This document shows, one piece after another, positions 50,744 to 59,184 of a DNA stretch of 64,000 bases (its first letter is position 1; each line of letters begins with the position of its first letter). The translations under genes were made by a program, and so were the position numbers. The notes under the pieces were generated by a model. That model searched no databases and was not told the DNA's origin. It saw only the letters and a list, made by a program, of their open reading frames with translations. The DNA comes from Flavobacterium sp. ENC (lineage in GTDB: Bacteria > Bacteroidota > Bacteroidia > Flavobacteriales > Flavobacteriaceae): NCBI RefSeq assembly GCF_020991415.1, contig NZ_JAJMOY010000007.1, positions 106,788 to 170,787 on the forward strand. Reading direction: 5' to 3'.

Positions 50744-51883
50744 ATGAAATGTATACCCAATAAAAAAAATGCCTTGCTATTTCTATGTATGATAGCAGGG
50801 CATTTTCTTTTTGCACAGCTTGATAAGCAAGCCACTAAGGAAACAAAGGCTTTGTATAGGAATCTCAAACTAATATCAAAAAAGCATATTCTTTTCGGAC
50901 ATCAGCATGCGCTGGAATACGGTCATGGATGGTCAGATGAAGAAGACCGGTCGGATGTGAAGTCCGTGACGGGTTCACATCCGGCTGTTGTTGGCATTGA
51001 TTTTAGCGGATTTTCAGGCCATTCGAAAGAAGAAATTGAAAAGACTGCTGCCCTTCTGAAAAAGAATGTAATCGCAACTTATGAGCGTGGCGGAATTACA
51101 ACCGTTTCCTGGCATTTCAGAAATCCGGTTTCCAATGAAGGTTTTTACTGGAAAGATTCTTCTTCGGTGGCTGCGATGGCATTGATTAAACCCGGAGGGT
51201 CGCATCACGAAGAATACAAAACGATTTTAAAAACTATTGCTGATTTTGCACATTCTGTTAAAGGAAAAGACGGAACACTAGCCCCAATGATTTTCAGGCC
51301 TTTTCATGAGTTTGACGGAGATCGGTTCTGGTGGGGAAAAAAGTATACCTCACGGGAAGATTTTATGGCGGTCTGGCAATTTACAGTTGCTTATTTAAGA
51401 GACACATTAAAGGTTCATAATTTTATTTACGCCTTTTCACCGGACACCAGATTCAATTCTGAAACAGAATATTTAGAACGTTATCCCGGTGATGCTTTTG
51501 TAGATCTGTTCGGTCTTGATGATTACGGCGATTTTGGAAGGGACGGAAAATATAATTTAGAAGCCGGACTGCAGCAACTTACGATAATTTCAGATTTGGC
51601 GATCAAAAAGAATAAGCTGGCTGCTTTTACCGAGACGGGATTAGAATCAATTCCGAATGCAAATTGGTGGACAGAAACGCTATTAAAAACCTTAAAATCC
51701 AATAACCTGCAATTGGCTTATGTTTTGGTTTGGAGAAATGATGCCACCAGCCCAACTCATTTTTATGCACCATTTCCCGGTCAGGCCAGTGTTCCTGATT
51801 TTATAAATTTTTATAATGACGCTTTTACTTTATTTGAAAAAAATCTGATGCATGTTTATGATAATAGACTTATAATTAATTAG
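50744..51883 (+). CDS. GH26 endo-beta-mannanase-like enzyme
   Basis: The 379 residues have a signal peptide (LLFLCMIAGHFLFAQ). GH26 motifs are FGHQHALEYGHGW, the acid/base Glu189 in MIFRPFHEFDGDRFWWG and the nucleophile Glu297 in AFTETGLES. Between them FIYAFSPDTRF and GLDDYGDFG line the cleft. GH26 enzymes mainly cleave beta-1,4-mannan; the exported location suggests action in the periplasm or outside. No SusC/SusD pair lies nearby, so it is not part of a visible polysaccharide-utilisation locus. A GH130 phosphorylase at 23-24 kb could use its products. Confidence 0.92.
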   Translation: MKCIPNKKNALLFLCMIAGHFLFAQLDKQATKETKALYRNLKLISKKHILFGHQHALEYGHGWSDEEDRSDVKSVTGSHPAVVGIDFSGFSGHSKEEIEKTAALLKKNVIATYERGGITTVSWHFRNPVSNEGFYWKDSSSVAAMALIKPGGSHHEEYKTILKTIADFAHSVKGKDGTLAPMIFRPFHEFDGDRFWWGKKYTSREDFMAVWQFTVAYLRDTLKVHNFIYAFSPDTRFNSETEYLERYPGDAFVDLFGLDDYGDFGRDGKYNLEAGLQQLTIISDLAIKKNKLAAFTETGLESIPNANWWTETLLKTLKSNNLQLAYVLVWRNDATSPTHFYAPFPGQASVPDFINFYNDAFTLFEKNLMHVYDNRLIIN

Positions 51884-51902
51884 TTAATGGCATGAAAAAA
51901 GA

Positions 51903-51940
51903 AAATGCAATTCAGATTGAAATGAGTTGCATTTTTTTTA
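51903..51940 (+). terminator. Rho-independent terminator
   Basis: AAATGCAATTCA and TGAGTTGCATTT form a 12-bp stem with one G-T pair and are followed by eight T residues, 20 bp past the mannanase stop. Confidence 0.85.
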
Positions 51941-52067
51941 TTTGTATTTTTTTTCATTTAACTGTAACATTTTAGCTCTTTAGTAGTCTATTGTATTGTA
52001 ACCGGTATTTAATTACAGGTCTATATTTAAATCATCATAATCATCAATCATTTAACAAACAATCGTC

Positions 52068-52448
52068 ATGAAAAAATCAGTAATTATTTTAGGAGTAGCT
52101 TTATTAGCATTTGCAAATGTAGCAATGGCTTCCAGTCAAAAATCTTCAGTAGAAGGTCAAATCGAATTAAGAGTTTCCAACGGTTCACCATTACATTTTG
52201 CTATCAGCAAAGGTGATATTGAAGGCGTTAAAAAATGTATCGAGTACGGTGCAGATGTAAATAAAATCGTAAGGGACATGTCGCCTTTGATGCTTGCTGC
52301 ACGCTACAATAATCCGGAAATCATTAAAATTTTGCTGGAAAACGGCGCTAAACCTTCTGTAGAGAATGACAAAGGACTTACCGCTTTAAAATATGCCGAA
52401 TATTCAAAATCAACAGAATGTATCGCTATTTTGAAAGGGCTGAAATAA
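52068..52448 (+). CDS. Periplasmic ankyrin-repeat protein, copy A
   Basis: The 126 residues start with a signal peptide (VIILGVALLAFANVAMA, cleaved before Ser-Ser-Gln). Two ankyrin repeats follow: SPLHFAISKGDIEGVKKCIE with YGADVN, and SPLMLAARYNNPEIIKILLE with NGAKPS, plus a C-terminal half repeat (LTALKYAEYSKSTECIAIL). It probably binds a protein in the periplasm. It has a same-length paralogue 620 bp downstream, with clearly similar signal peptide and repeats. A terminator follows. Confidence 0.85.
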   Translation: MKKSVIILGVALLAFANVAMASSQKSSVEGQIELRVSNGSPLHFAISKGDIEGVKKCIEYGADVNKIVRDMSPLMLAARYNNPEIIKILLENGAKPSVENDKGLTALKYAEYSKSTECIAILKGLK

Positions 52449-52477
52449 AATATAACCTTCATCGCATAGTAACACAA

Positions 52478-52510
52478 AAGCGCAATTTAAACTGAATTGC
52501 GCTTTTTTTT
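52478..52510 (+). terminator. Rho-independent terminator
   Basis: AAGCGCAATT and AATTGCGCTT (52495-52504) pair exactly around a 7-nt loop, followed by T residues, 30 bp past ankyrin copy A. Confidence 0.88.
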
Positions 52511-52821
52511 ATAAGCTAAAGTATTGCCCCATTTTTGTTCAGAGACTATCAAGTTCCGTTTTTAAATCTTTCCGGTCATTTGAGATTTCATCAGCGTTTA
52601 GAAGATGATTGTTTGCCAATTTTATCAACCTCTTTTTTTAGGCTAATTACGATAAATTTAAGTATTTTCGTATTTTTTAATTTTTTTTGAAAATAATTAA
52701 TTTACATGATTTTAGTATGAATTATAAGCCAAAAAAATGATTTTAATTAAAAAGTGAGATCTTTTTTATACATAAAATTAAAGTAAAGTTAAAAAAGTAA
52801 TGTTTTGCTTTTTCAAATTTG

Positions 52822-52880
52822 AAAATATTCGATGATTATTTTTTAAAAATATTCGAATATGTGTAACATTTCTACCTTTG
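52822..52880 (+). promoter_or_regulatory. Direct-repeat operator candidate with -7 element
   Basis: Two exact AAAATATTCGA copies start 24 bp apart (52822 and 52846); the second extends into the ATTCGAAT palindrome. A TACCTTTG -7 element begins 17 bp after it (52873), so a regulator bound at the repeats would touch the promoter. No clear -33 is present, which fits an activator-dependent promoter (inference). Confidence 0.4.
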
Positions 52881-53067
52881 CAGCGTCTATTACATAGAAT
52901 TAGTCAAAAATTACAGACCATTAATTAAGAATCATTAACAAAAGGTTAAGAATTAGTTAAAACACGGTACCTTGTAATACAATATACTGATTTTTAATTT
53001 ACATTTGTACAAGTATTTAAGATCATCAATCATATTTTATCAATCAATTTTAACAAACAAAACCATT

Positions 53068-53448
53068 ATGAAAAATTCAGTTATTTATTTAGGACTAGCT
53101 TTAGTAACATTTGCAAATGTTGCAATGGCTTCAAATCAAAAAGCAGTTGTTAACGAACAAGTTGTAATCTCTTTATACGATTCAACTCCGTTGAATGTTG
53201 CTGTTAGCAAAGGAGATGTTGAAGTAGTGAAAAAATTTATTGAATACGGAGCTAATGTAAACGAAAAATCAGGCGATATGTCTCCTTTAATGACTGCAGC
53301 CCGTTACAATAGAGTTGAGATTATTAAACTTTTATTAGCTAGTGGCGCTCGTCCTTCTGATAAAAATGAGCAAGGATATACAGCTTTGAAATATGCACAG
53401 TTATCAAACGCTACAGACGCTATTGCTATTTTAAAAGACTTAAAATAA
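53068..53448 (+). CDS. Periplasmic ankyrin-repeat protein, copy B
   Basis: I use the ATG at 53068 (126 residues), which opens the signal peptide VIYLGLALVTFANVAMA; the frame is open further upstream but that part crosses a -7 element. Two ankyrin repeats (TPLNVAVSKGDVEVVKKFIE with YGANVN, and SPLMTAARYNRVEIIKLLLA with SGARPS) and a half repeat match copy A position by position, with no gaps, so the pair arose by tandem duplication. Separate promoters and terminators suggest different control. Confidence 0.87.
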   Translation: MKNSVIYLGLALVTFANVAMASNQKAVVNEQVVISLYDSTPLNVAVSKGDVEVVKKFIEYGANVNEKSGDMSPLMTAARYNRVEIIKLLLASGARPSDKNEQGYTALKYAQLSNATDAIAILKDLK

Positions 53449-53483
53449 GAAACAGTTTAAAAAGAGTTTGAGTTAGTATAATT

Positions 53484-53517
53484 AAACGGCCTTCCCTGAG
53501 CAGAAGGCCGTTTTTTT
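53484..53517 (+). terminator. Rho-independent terminator
   Basis: AAACGGCCTTC and GAAGGCCGTTT (53503-53513) pair exactly around an 8-nt loop and are followed by T residues. Confidence 0.9.
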
Positions 53518-53652
53518 GTTTGAAAATGTTTCTGGACTATAACACAGCTATGAAGAGTTCACAAAATCAAAAAAGCACCATTATGACTAATGATGCTTTT
53601 CTTTTTAAACCAAACCAGATTAATTTAGCCAACATATTTATTTTAAAGTCCG

Positions 53653-56600
53653 CTATTCAATAGGGACATCTTTTTTGCGGTTGAATACCCAGAAAATAAT
53701 TGGGAAAACCAATAGAGTCAGAATCGTTGCTGTAATTAAACCTCCAATAATAACAATCGCCAATGGTTTTTGTGACTCAGAACCAATTCCTGTCGAAATG
53801 GCCGCCGGCATCAAACCTATTGAGGCCATAAGGGCCGTCATCACTACCGCTCTTGTTCTGGCCTTAACGCCTAGAAATATTGATTCCTCAAGTGTTAATT
53901 TGGATTTCAGATTGTGATGAAATTCCGATATCAGAATTACCCCGTTCTGGATACAGATTCCAAGTAAGGCAATAAAACCAACCCCGGCTGAGATTCCGAA
54001 ATTCATACGGGTAAGGTGCAAAGCAATAATTCCACCGATGATTGCAAAGGGAACATTGGCTAAAACCAGTAATGAATCTTTAATGTTTCCGAAAAGGATA
54101 AACAGCAATACAAAAATCCCGATTAAACTGATTGGAACCACCTGTGCCAGACGCGCACTGGCACGAACCTGATTTTCGAATTCTCCTGTCCAGCCTACTG
54201 TATATCCGGATGGGAGTTTCATTTTGGCTACTTTTGCCTGTGCTTCTGCAATGGTACTTCCCAAATCCCTGTCGCGAACTGAAAATTTAACCCCGATAAA
54301 ACGTTTGGTATTATCTCTGTAAATAAAAGCAGGGCCGGTAATCGTCTTGATATCGCAGATCTCTTTCAAAGGAATTTTTATGCCGCTGATCGTAGGAACT
54401 TTAAGTTCACTGATATCATTTTCATCTTTACGGTACTCTTTCGAAAAACGAACCCTTACATCAAATTTTTTCTCATCTTCATATTTCTGAGTGGCTGTTT
54501 TTCCTCCAAAAGCAAGTTCCAGAACGGCCTGAGCATCACTTAGTGTTACGCCGTAAGCAGCCATTTTATCCCGGTCCAGAATTACGCTTATCTCCGGCTG
54601 CCCCACATTTCTAAGGATACCAACATCTTTAATCCCCGGAATATCTTTTATCTGTTTTAAAACCTCATTCGATAATTCGTCAAGTTTGTCCAGATCATCT
54701 CCGTAAATTTTCACTGCATTGGAGGCCTTGAATCCTGCTACGGATTCCGCAACATTATCAATTACTGGTTGTGAATAGTTATACGTGATTCCCTGATGCA
54801 CTTTTAGCTTTTTATCCATTTCGTTAATTAGGTCATCCATAGAAATTTTTCTTTTCCATTCTGATTTGGGTTTTAAATCAACCTGAAGCTGTATGAAACC
54901 AAAGCCATTCGGATCCGTTCCGTCGTTACTTCTTCCTGTTTGGGATAAGACATTTTTTACTTCCGGAAATGTTTCCAGATCTTTTCGGATCACGGCAGCA
55001 GTTTCGACACTTTCGGGCAGGGAAGTACTCATCGGAAGTTCTGCGGTAACCCATAAAGCTCCTTCATTTAACTGAGGTAAAAATTCTGTTCCTAAAAAGG
55101 AAGCTGAGAAAAAGACCGTTGCCAGAATTGCGATGGAAGCGATAAGCGTTTTTACTTTGTGTTTGAATGTCCACGCAAAGCCTTTGTCTACAATTCTGTT
55201 CCAGAAATTAACAAAAGGATTGTTCTTTTCTTTTACATTTTTATTTAAAAGAAGGTGTGATAGAACAGGCACCAGTGTCAGCGTGAAAAGTAACGCTCCC
55301 ATTAAGGCAAATCCTAATGTATAGGCGAGGGGAGAGAACATTTTTCCTTCTACTTTCTGAAACGAGAAAATGGGAAGCAAAGCCGTAATAATGATCAGTT
55401 TTGAAAAAAAGATGGCTTTACCCATTTCAGCTCCTGTTTTTTTAATCAGGCTGCCTTTGGCAATTTTATTATAAGCCGTCATCCCCAGTTGATGCGCCCT
55501 GTGGTCCAGCACCACAAACAATCCTTCCACCATCACCACGGCGCCATCAATGATAATTCCGAAATCGACTGCTCCTAAACTCAGTAGGTTGGCGCTCATT
55601 CCCATCATTTTCAGGCACAAAAAGGCAAATAATAAGGACAACGGAATTACAATAGAAACCGTAAAAGTGGTTCTCCAGTCGGCCATAAAAAGAAAAACCA
55701 TACAGGTAACCAGAATAATACCTTCTAATAAATTATGCATTACCGTTTCCGTCGTGAAATTCATCAGATTGTCACGATCGTAAAAGGTTTCTATTTTGAT
55801 ATCTTTTGGAAGGATATTTTCATTCAGGTCTTTTATTTTGTCTTTAATCAATGCCAGGGTTTCCTGCGGATTTTCTCCCTTGCGCATTACGACTATACCT
55901 TCAACAGCATCATCATTTTTCCCTATGCCTGTTTGTCCCACCCTTGGCATGGCGCTTTCGTAAACGTTGGCTAAATTCTTAACCAGGATCGGATTTCCGT
56001 GAGCATCATCCACAATAATATTTTCGATGTCGGAAATTGATTTTAACAAACCAACACCTCTGACCACAAACGCCTGACCGTTCTTTTCGATAACATCACC
56101 GCCCACATTTAGATTTCCTGCATTGACTGCATTGTAAACCTGCAGCGGTGTAATGTTGTATTTTGCCAGTTTTATTGGATCAACACCCACTTCATACGTT
56201 TTGGTCTGACCGCCAAATACATTCAGATCGGCAACACCCGGAAGCGCGCGAAGCTGTTTGTCGATTACCCAGTTCTGATACGTCAGTAATTCCCGGCTGT
56301 CCCTGCTGTCACTTTTTACAATATATCGGAATATTTCACCCGTCGGACCGTATGGAGGCTGTACATCCGGCTCAACATCATCGGGAAGAGAGACATTTTT
56401 AAGTAAGTTATTTACCTGAAAACGGGCAAAAGTATCGTCTACACCATCGTCAAAAATGATTTTGATTACTGATAAACCAAACATCGTGATACTGCGGACG
56501 CTGGTCTTTTTTTGTACCGAGTTCATGGAAATTTCAATAGGAGAAGTAACAAAACGCTCTACTTCTTCAGCACTTTTTCCGTTCCATTGTGTGATAATGA

Positions 56601-56751
56601 TAATTTGGGTATTGGTAACATCCGGAAAAGCATCAATTGGCATAGTCTTAAAAGAAATAAACCCTGCCACTGCCAGTAATCCAACCCAAAAAAAGGTAAA
56701 CGCTTTATTCTTTAGCGAAAAAGCAATAATATTTCGTATGAATTTGTTCAT
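53653..56751 (-). CDS. Heavy-metal RND efflux transporter, CzcA/CusA type
   Basis: The 1032 residues form a complete HME-RND pump with 12 membrane helices and two large periplasmic loops. The N-terminus SLKNKAFTFFWVGLLAVAGF and PIDAFPDVTNTQIII (metal-RND hallmark) are intact. Helix 4 reads AVDFGIIIDGAVVMVEG, with the Asp, Asp and Glu of the divalent-cation (Co/Zn/Cd/Ni) subgroup rather than the Met-rich Cu/Ag one. It pumps metal from periplasm or cytosol to the outside by proton exchange together with the adaptor and outer-membrane channel encoded just upstream; only 3 bp separates it from the adaptor gene. Confidence 0.93.
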   Translation of the reverse strand: MNKFIRNIIAFSLKNKAFTFFWVGLLAVAGFISFKTMPIDAFPDVTNTQIIIITQWNGKSAEEVERFVTSPIEISMNSVQKKTSVRSITMFGLSVIKIIFDDGVDDTFARFQVNNLLKNVSLPDDVEPDVQPPYGPTGEIFRYIVKSDSRDSRELLTYQNWVIDKQLRALPGVADLNVFGGQTKTYEVGVDPIKLAKYNITPLQVYNAVNAGNLNVGGDVIEKNGQAFVVRGVGLLKSISDIENIIVDDAHGNPILVKNLANVYESAMPRVGQTGIGKNDDAVEGIVVMRKGENPQETLALIKDKIKDLNENILPKDIKIETFYDRDNLMNFTTETVMHNLLEGIILVTCMVFLFMADWRTTFTVSIVIPLSLLFAFLCLKMMGMSANLLSLGAVDFGIIIDGAVVMVEGLFVVLDHRAHQLGMTAYNKIAKGSLIKKTGAEMGKAIFFSKLIIITALLPIFSFQKVEGKMFSPLAYTLGFALMGALLFTLTLVPVLSHLLLNKNVKEKNNPFVNFWNRIVDKGFAWTFKHKVKTLIASIAILATVFFSASFLGTEFLPQLNEGALWVTAELPMSTSLPESVETAAVIRKDLETFPEVKNVLSQTGRSNDGTDPNGFGFIQLQVDLKPKSEWKRKISMDDLINEMDKKLKVHQGITYNYSQPVIDNVAESVAGFKASNAVKIYGDDLDKLDELSNEVLKQIKDIPGIKDVGILRNVGQPEISVILDRDKMAAYGVTLSDAQAVLELAFGGKTATQKYEDEKKFDVRVRFSKEYRKDENDISELKVPTISGIKIPLKEICDIKTITGPAFIYRDNTKRFIGVKFSVRDRDLGSTIAEAQAKVAKMKLPSGYTVGWTGEFENQVRASARLAQVVPISLIGIFVLLFILFGNIKDSLLVLANVPFAIIGGIIALHLTRMNFGISAGVGFIALLGICIQNGVILISEFHHNLKSKLTLEESIFLGVKARTRAVVMTALMASIGLMPAAISTGIGSESQKPLAIVIIGGLITATILTLLVFPIIFWVFNRKKDVPIE

Positions 56752-56754
56752 GTC

Positions 56755-57840
56755 TTATTCGTTTAAAGCGCGATAAATAAATAACTGATTGTTGGTGATG
56801 ACTTTTTCGTTGTCTTTTAAACCACTTGAAATATAGGTAATGTCACCAACCTGTCTGTAAACTTCAACCTGTCTCGTTTCGATATTGTTGCGGTCTTTAA
56901 AAATCATTACGAAGTTTTTACTTTTATCAAAAACAATCGCTTTGCTTGGAATGGCAATCATATTGGTGCCTTCGCTAAAAGATAATTTTATGTTTGCATT
57001 CATATCGGGTTTCAGTAAATAATCAGTGTTTTTTAGTTTTATCCGGGCCTGCATGGCTTTGGTTTCCGGATCAATTACATTGAAAATCTTATCTACTTTT
57101 CCTTTGAATATTTTATCAGGATAACTTAAAGTCGTTACATCAGCATCGATGCCTAATTTTACTTTATTGATATCAATTTCATTAATATTGGCCAACGCCC
57201 ACACTTCACTGATTTCAGCAATGTCAAAAATGTTTTCTGAACGGTCATTTCGCAAAAGCATATCCTGATTGATACTTTTTTGAATAATAAAACCACTAAT
57301 TGGCGCGGTTACTTCGTAAATTGAACCTGCTTTTATGTTGTAGATTTTATAGGTTTCCTGAATTTTGTTCAACTGGGATTGCGCTTTATTTACTTCCGAT
57401 TTGGCCTGAAGTACATCACTTTCAGAATTTAGTTTTCCGTCAAATAGTTCCTGAGCGACTTTCAAACCATTTTTGGCTACCAGTAAATCGCTTTTCGCAT
57501 CAATAGATTGTTTTTCGAAATCAGCGATGTCAGTACTTTTTATAGTAGCGAGAACCTGGCCTTTGCGGACATAATCTCCAAGTTCTACATTTACTTTTAC
57601 CACATTACCTCCGACTAGTGGATAAACATCAATCATTTTATTGTTGTCTGCTGTAATCTTTCCGTAAAAACTCAGTTCATTTTTTACCGGTTGGGTCTGG
57701 GCTTCGGCGGTTGTGGTCGTTTTTAGCATGGCATCACTTAGTGCAAAAGTGGTACTGGTTTCCGGATTTTCAACTTCCTTTTTGCAGCTTACGATTGATA
57801 AACTCACAAGAGCAATTCCTATAATTAGTTTATATTTCAT
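56755..57840 (-). CDS. RND efflux periplasmic adaptor lipoprotein, CzcB/CusB type
   Basis: The 361 residues begin with a lipoprotein signal (LVSLSIVSC, Cys19). The barrel/lipoyl halves are KVNVELGDYVRKGQVLATIKSTD and YEVTAPISGFIIQKSINQDMLL, with a long coiled hairpin between them (about 115-165) and a C-terminal MIFKDRNNIETRQVEV domain. No His- or Met-rich metal site is visible at the N-terminus. It bridges the CzcA-like pump and the TolC-like channel. It lies 12 bp after the channel gene. Confidence 0.92.
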   Translation of the reverse strand: MKYKLIIGIALVSLSIVSCKKEVENPETSTTFALSDAMLKTTTTAEAQTQPVKNELSFYGKITADNNKMIDVYPLVGGNVVKVNVELGDYVRKGQVLATIKSTDIADFEKQSIDAKSDLLVAKNGLKVAQELFDGKLNSESDVLQAKSEVNKAQSQLNKIQETYKIYNIKAGSIYEVTAPISGFIIQKSINQDMLLRNDRSENIFDIAEISEVWALANINEIDINKVKLGIDADVTTLSYPDKIFKGKVDKIFNVIDPETKAMQARIKLKNTDYLLKPDMNANIKLSFSEGTNMIAIPSKAIVFDKSKNFVMIFKDRNNIETRQVEVYRQVGDITYISSGLKDNEKVITNNQLFIYRALNE

Positions 57841-57852
57841 CTTTATTTGATT

Positions 57853-59100
57853 TTAGAATAAGTCTTTGTTGATTGTACTATTTAATTCTTCGCCGGAAAG
57901 CACCACTTTTTTCTTCAGTTCATTTACCTGAACAGCGGCTTGATTATAGCTTTCCATAAAATCAGTAAATTCAAGTAAGCTAATGTTTCGCTTTTGGAAA
58001 TTGGTCAGGATACCGTTGTAAACCGCTTCAAAATCAGAGTTCACCGTTGGTTTTATCACAATGTAATTTTTTCGTGACTCGTCCCATTTGTTCCAGGCAG
58101 CAGTGATTTCAGTCTGCAATTGCAGGTCAAAATTTTGCTTTTCTATTTTTGACTGCTCTAAAATCGTTTGTGCATATTTGATATTTCCTTTGTTTTTGTT
58201 CCATAAAGGCAATGGAATTCCGAGCGTAAGATTCGCCTCTTTGTTAAAAGCGCCGCTTCGCTGATCATAAGTTGCTCCCACAGTTATATCAGGAATTGAG
58301 AGCGATTTTTGCCATTTCACATTCAGTTCGTTTGCTTCAATATCTTTTTGTTTGACTAAATAATCAGGACGATTGGCAATAGCGTCAGCTTCAAAACTTT
58401 GAAGATCAAAAGGAATTGTTTTTGTGTATTTGTTAAATTCATCACCCGAAACATTTGGAACAACATTTTCAGTGGTATTTAATAACAGTTTCAGGTTTGC
58501 CTGCTCCTCGATATTGCTGTTAACGACTTCCATACGTTCATTTTTGAAGTTTAAAAACAAGGATTGCAGACGAACAACATCCCGCAAAGGAACATTTCCT
58601 TTTTGCGCCTGAATCGAATAGGAATTAATTAAATCTTCAATGTGAGCAAGCTGCCTGTCGGTAGTTTCAAGACTTTTCGTATTGTAATAAACGGTGAAAA
58701 AACTTTTACGCAATTGCAATTTTAGTGTTCGTAACAGGTCATTAAATTGTAATTCTGCCAGTTTTTCATTGGTCTGTGCTAATTTTATTTCATTGCGTTT
58801 TTTTCCGCCCAAATAAATCAATTGCTCGATACCAAATGCTTTCTGACCTTCTTTCCCAATATCAAAGTATTGATTTCTTTCGGGGTTATAAGCATTTAGT
58901 TCTGCTGTAATAGTCGGATTATCCCAGATACGCGCCTGAATGGTCAGTGCTTTCGACGCATCAATATTGTATTGAGACGCTAACAAAAAGAGATTTTTTT
59001 TTAGAAATTGGCTTTCACAGTCCTGAAGTGTAACTGTATTTTGAGCCAATACTACCTGATTGAACAATACAAGTAGTAATAATGCACATAGTTTTCTCAT
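57853..59100 (-). CDS. Outer-membrane efflux protein, CzcC/TolC type
   Basis: The 415 residues have a signal peptide (LCALLLLVLFNQVVLAQ) and the two-fold helical-barrel pattern of TolC family proteins (VTLQDCESQFLKKNLFLLAS start; NPERNQYFDIGKEGQKAFGIEQ; SIPDITVGATYDQRSGAFNKEANLTLGIPLPLWNKNKG, which spans about residues 279-316). It is first in the czcCBA-type operon. Four direct repeats at 11-12 bp spacing lie 40-80 bp ahead of its ATG, likely the binding site of the neighbouring response regulator. Confidence 0.92.
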   Translation of the reverse strand: MRKLCALLLLVLFNQVVLAQNTVTLQDCESQFLKKNLFLLASQYNIDASKALTIQARIWDNPTITAELNAYNPERNQYFDIGKEGQKAFGIEQLIYLGGKKRNEIKLAQTNEKLAELQFNDLLRTLKLQLRKSFFTVYYNTKSLETTDRQLAHIEDLINSYSIQAQKGNVPLRDVVRLQSLFLNFKNERMEVVNSNIEEQANLKLLLNTTENVVPNVSGDEFNKYTKTIPFDLQSFEADAIANRPDYLVKQKDIEANELNVKWQKSLSIPDITVGATYDQRSGAFNKEANLTLGIPLPLWNKNKGNIKYAQTILEQSKIEKQNFDLQLQTEITAAWNKWDESRKNYIVIKPTVNSDFEAVYNGILTNFQKRNISLLEFTDFMESYNQAAVQVNELKKKVVLSGEELNSTINKDLF

Positions 59101-59139
59101 TGTATCATTTTTAATTTGTACAAATATGCTATCGGCAAG

Positions 59140-59180
59140 CTTTAAGAGGGCTTAAAATCTACCTTAAAATTAGCTTAAAA
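59140..59180 (-). promoter_or_regulatory. Four direct repeats at helical spacing, candidate response-regulator operator
   Basis: CTTTAAG at 59140 and CTTAAAA at 59151, 59163 and 59174 recur with 11, 12 and 11 bp between starts. Read on the minus strand this is TTTTAAG four times on one DNA face, the usual arrangement for OmpR-family regulators, 40-80 bp ahead of the efflux operon. The adjacent OmpR-type regulator gene is the obvious candidate protein (inference). Confidence 0.6.
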
Positions 59181-59184
59181 ATAC

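Larger units (their letters stand above)
52449..53067. other. Intergenic space between the ankyrin paralogues, 619 bp
   Basis: After the terminator at 52478 the region is AT-rich without a gene. It contains two AAAATATTCGA direct repeats (52822-52832 and 52846-52856), a TACCTTTG at 52873-52880 and a TACATTTG at 53000-53007, both fitting -7 elements for copy B. The nearer one, 60 bp ahead of the ATG, is the simpler promoter; the further one would give a leader of about 190 nt. Confidence 0.5.

Noticed and set aside
55735..56402. Plus-strand frames within the RND pump gene
   Set aside because: Antisense shadows of a complete CzcA-like gene.
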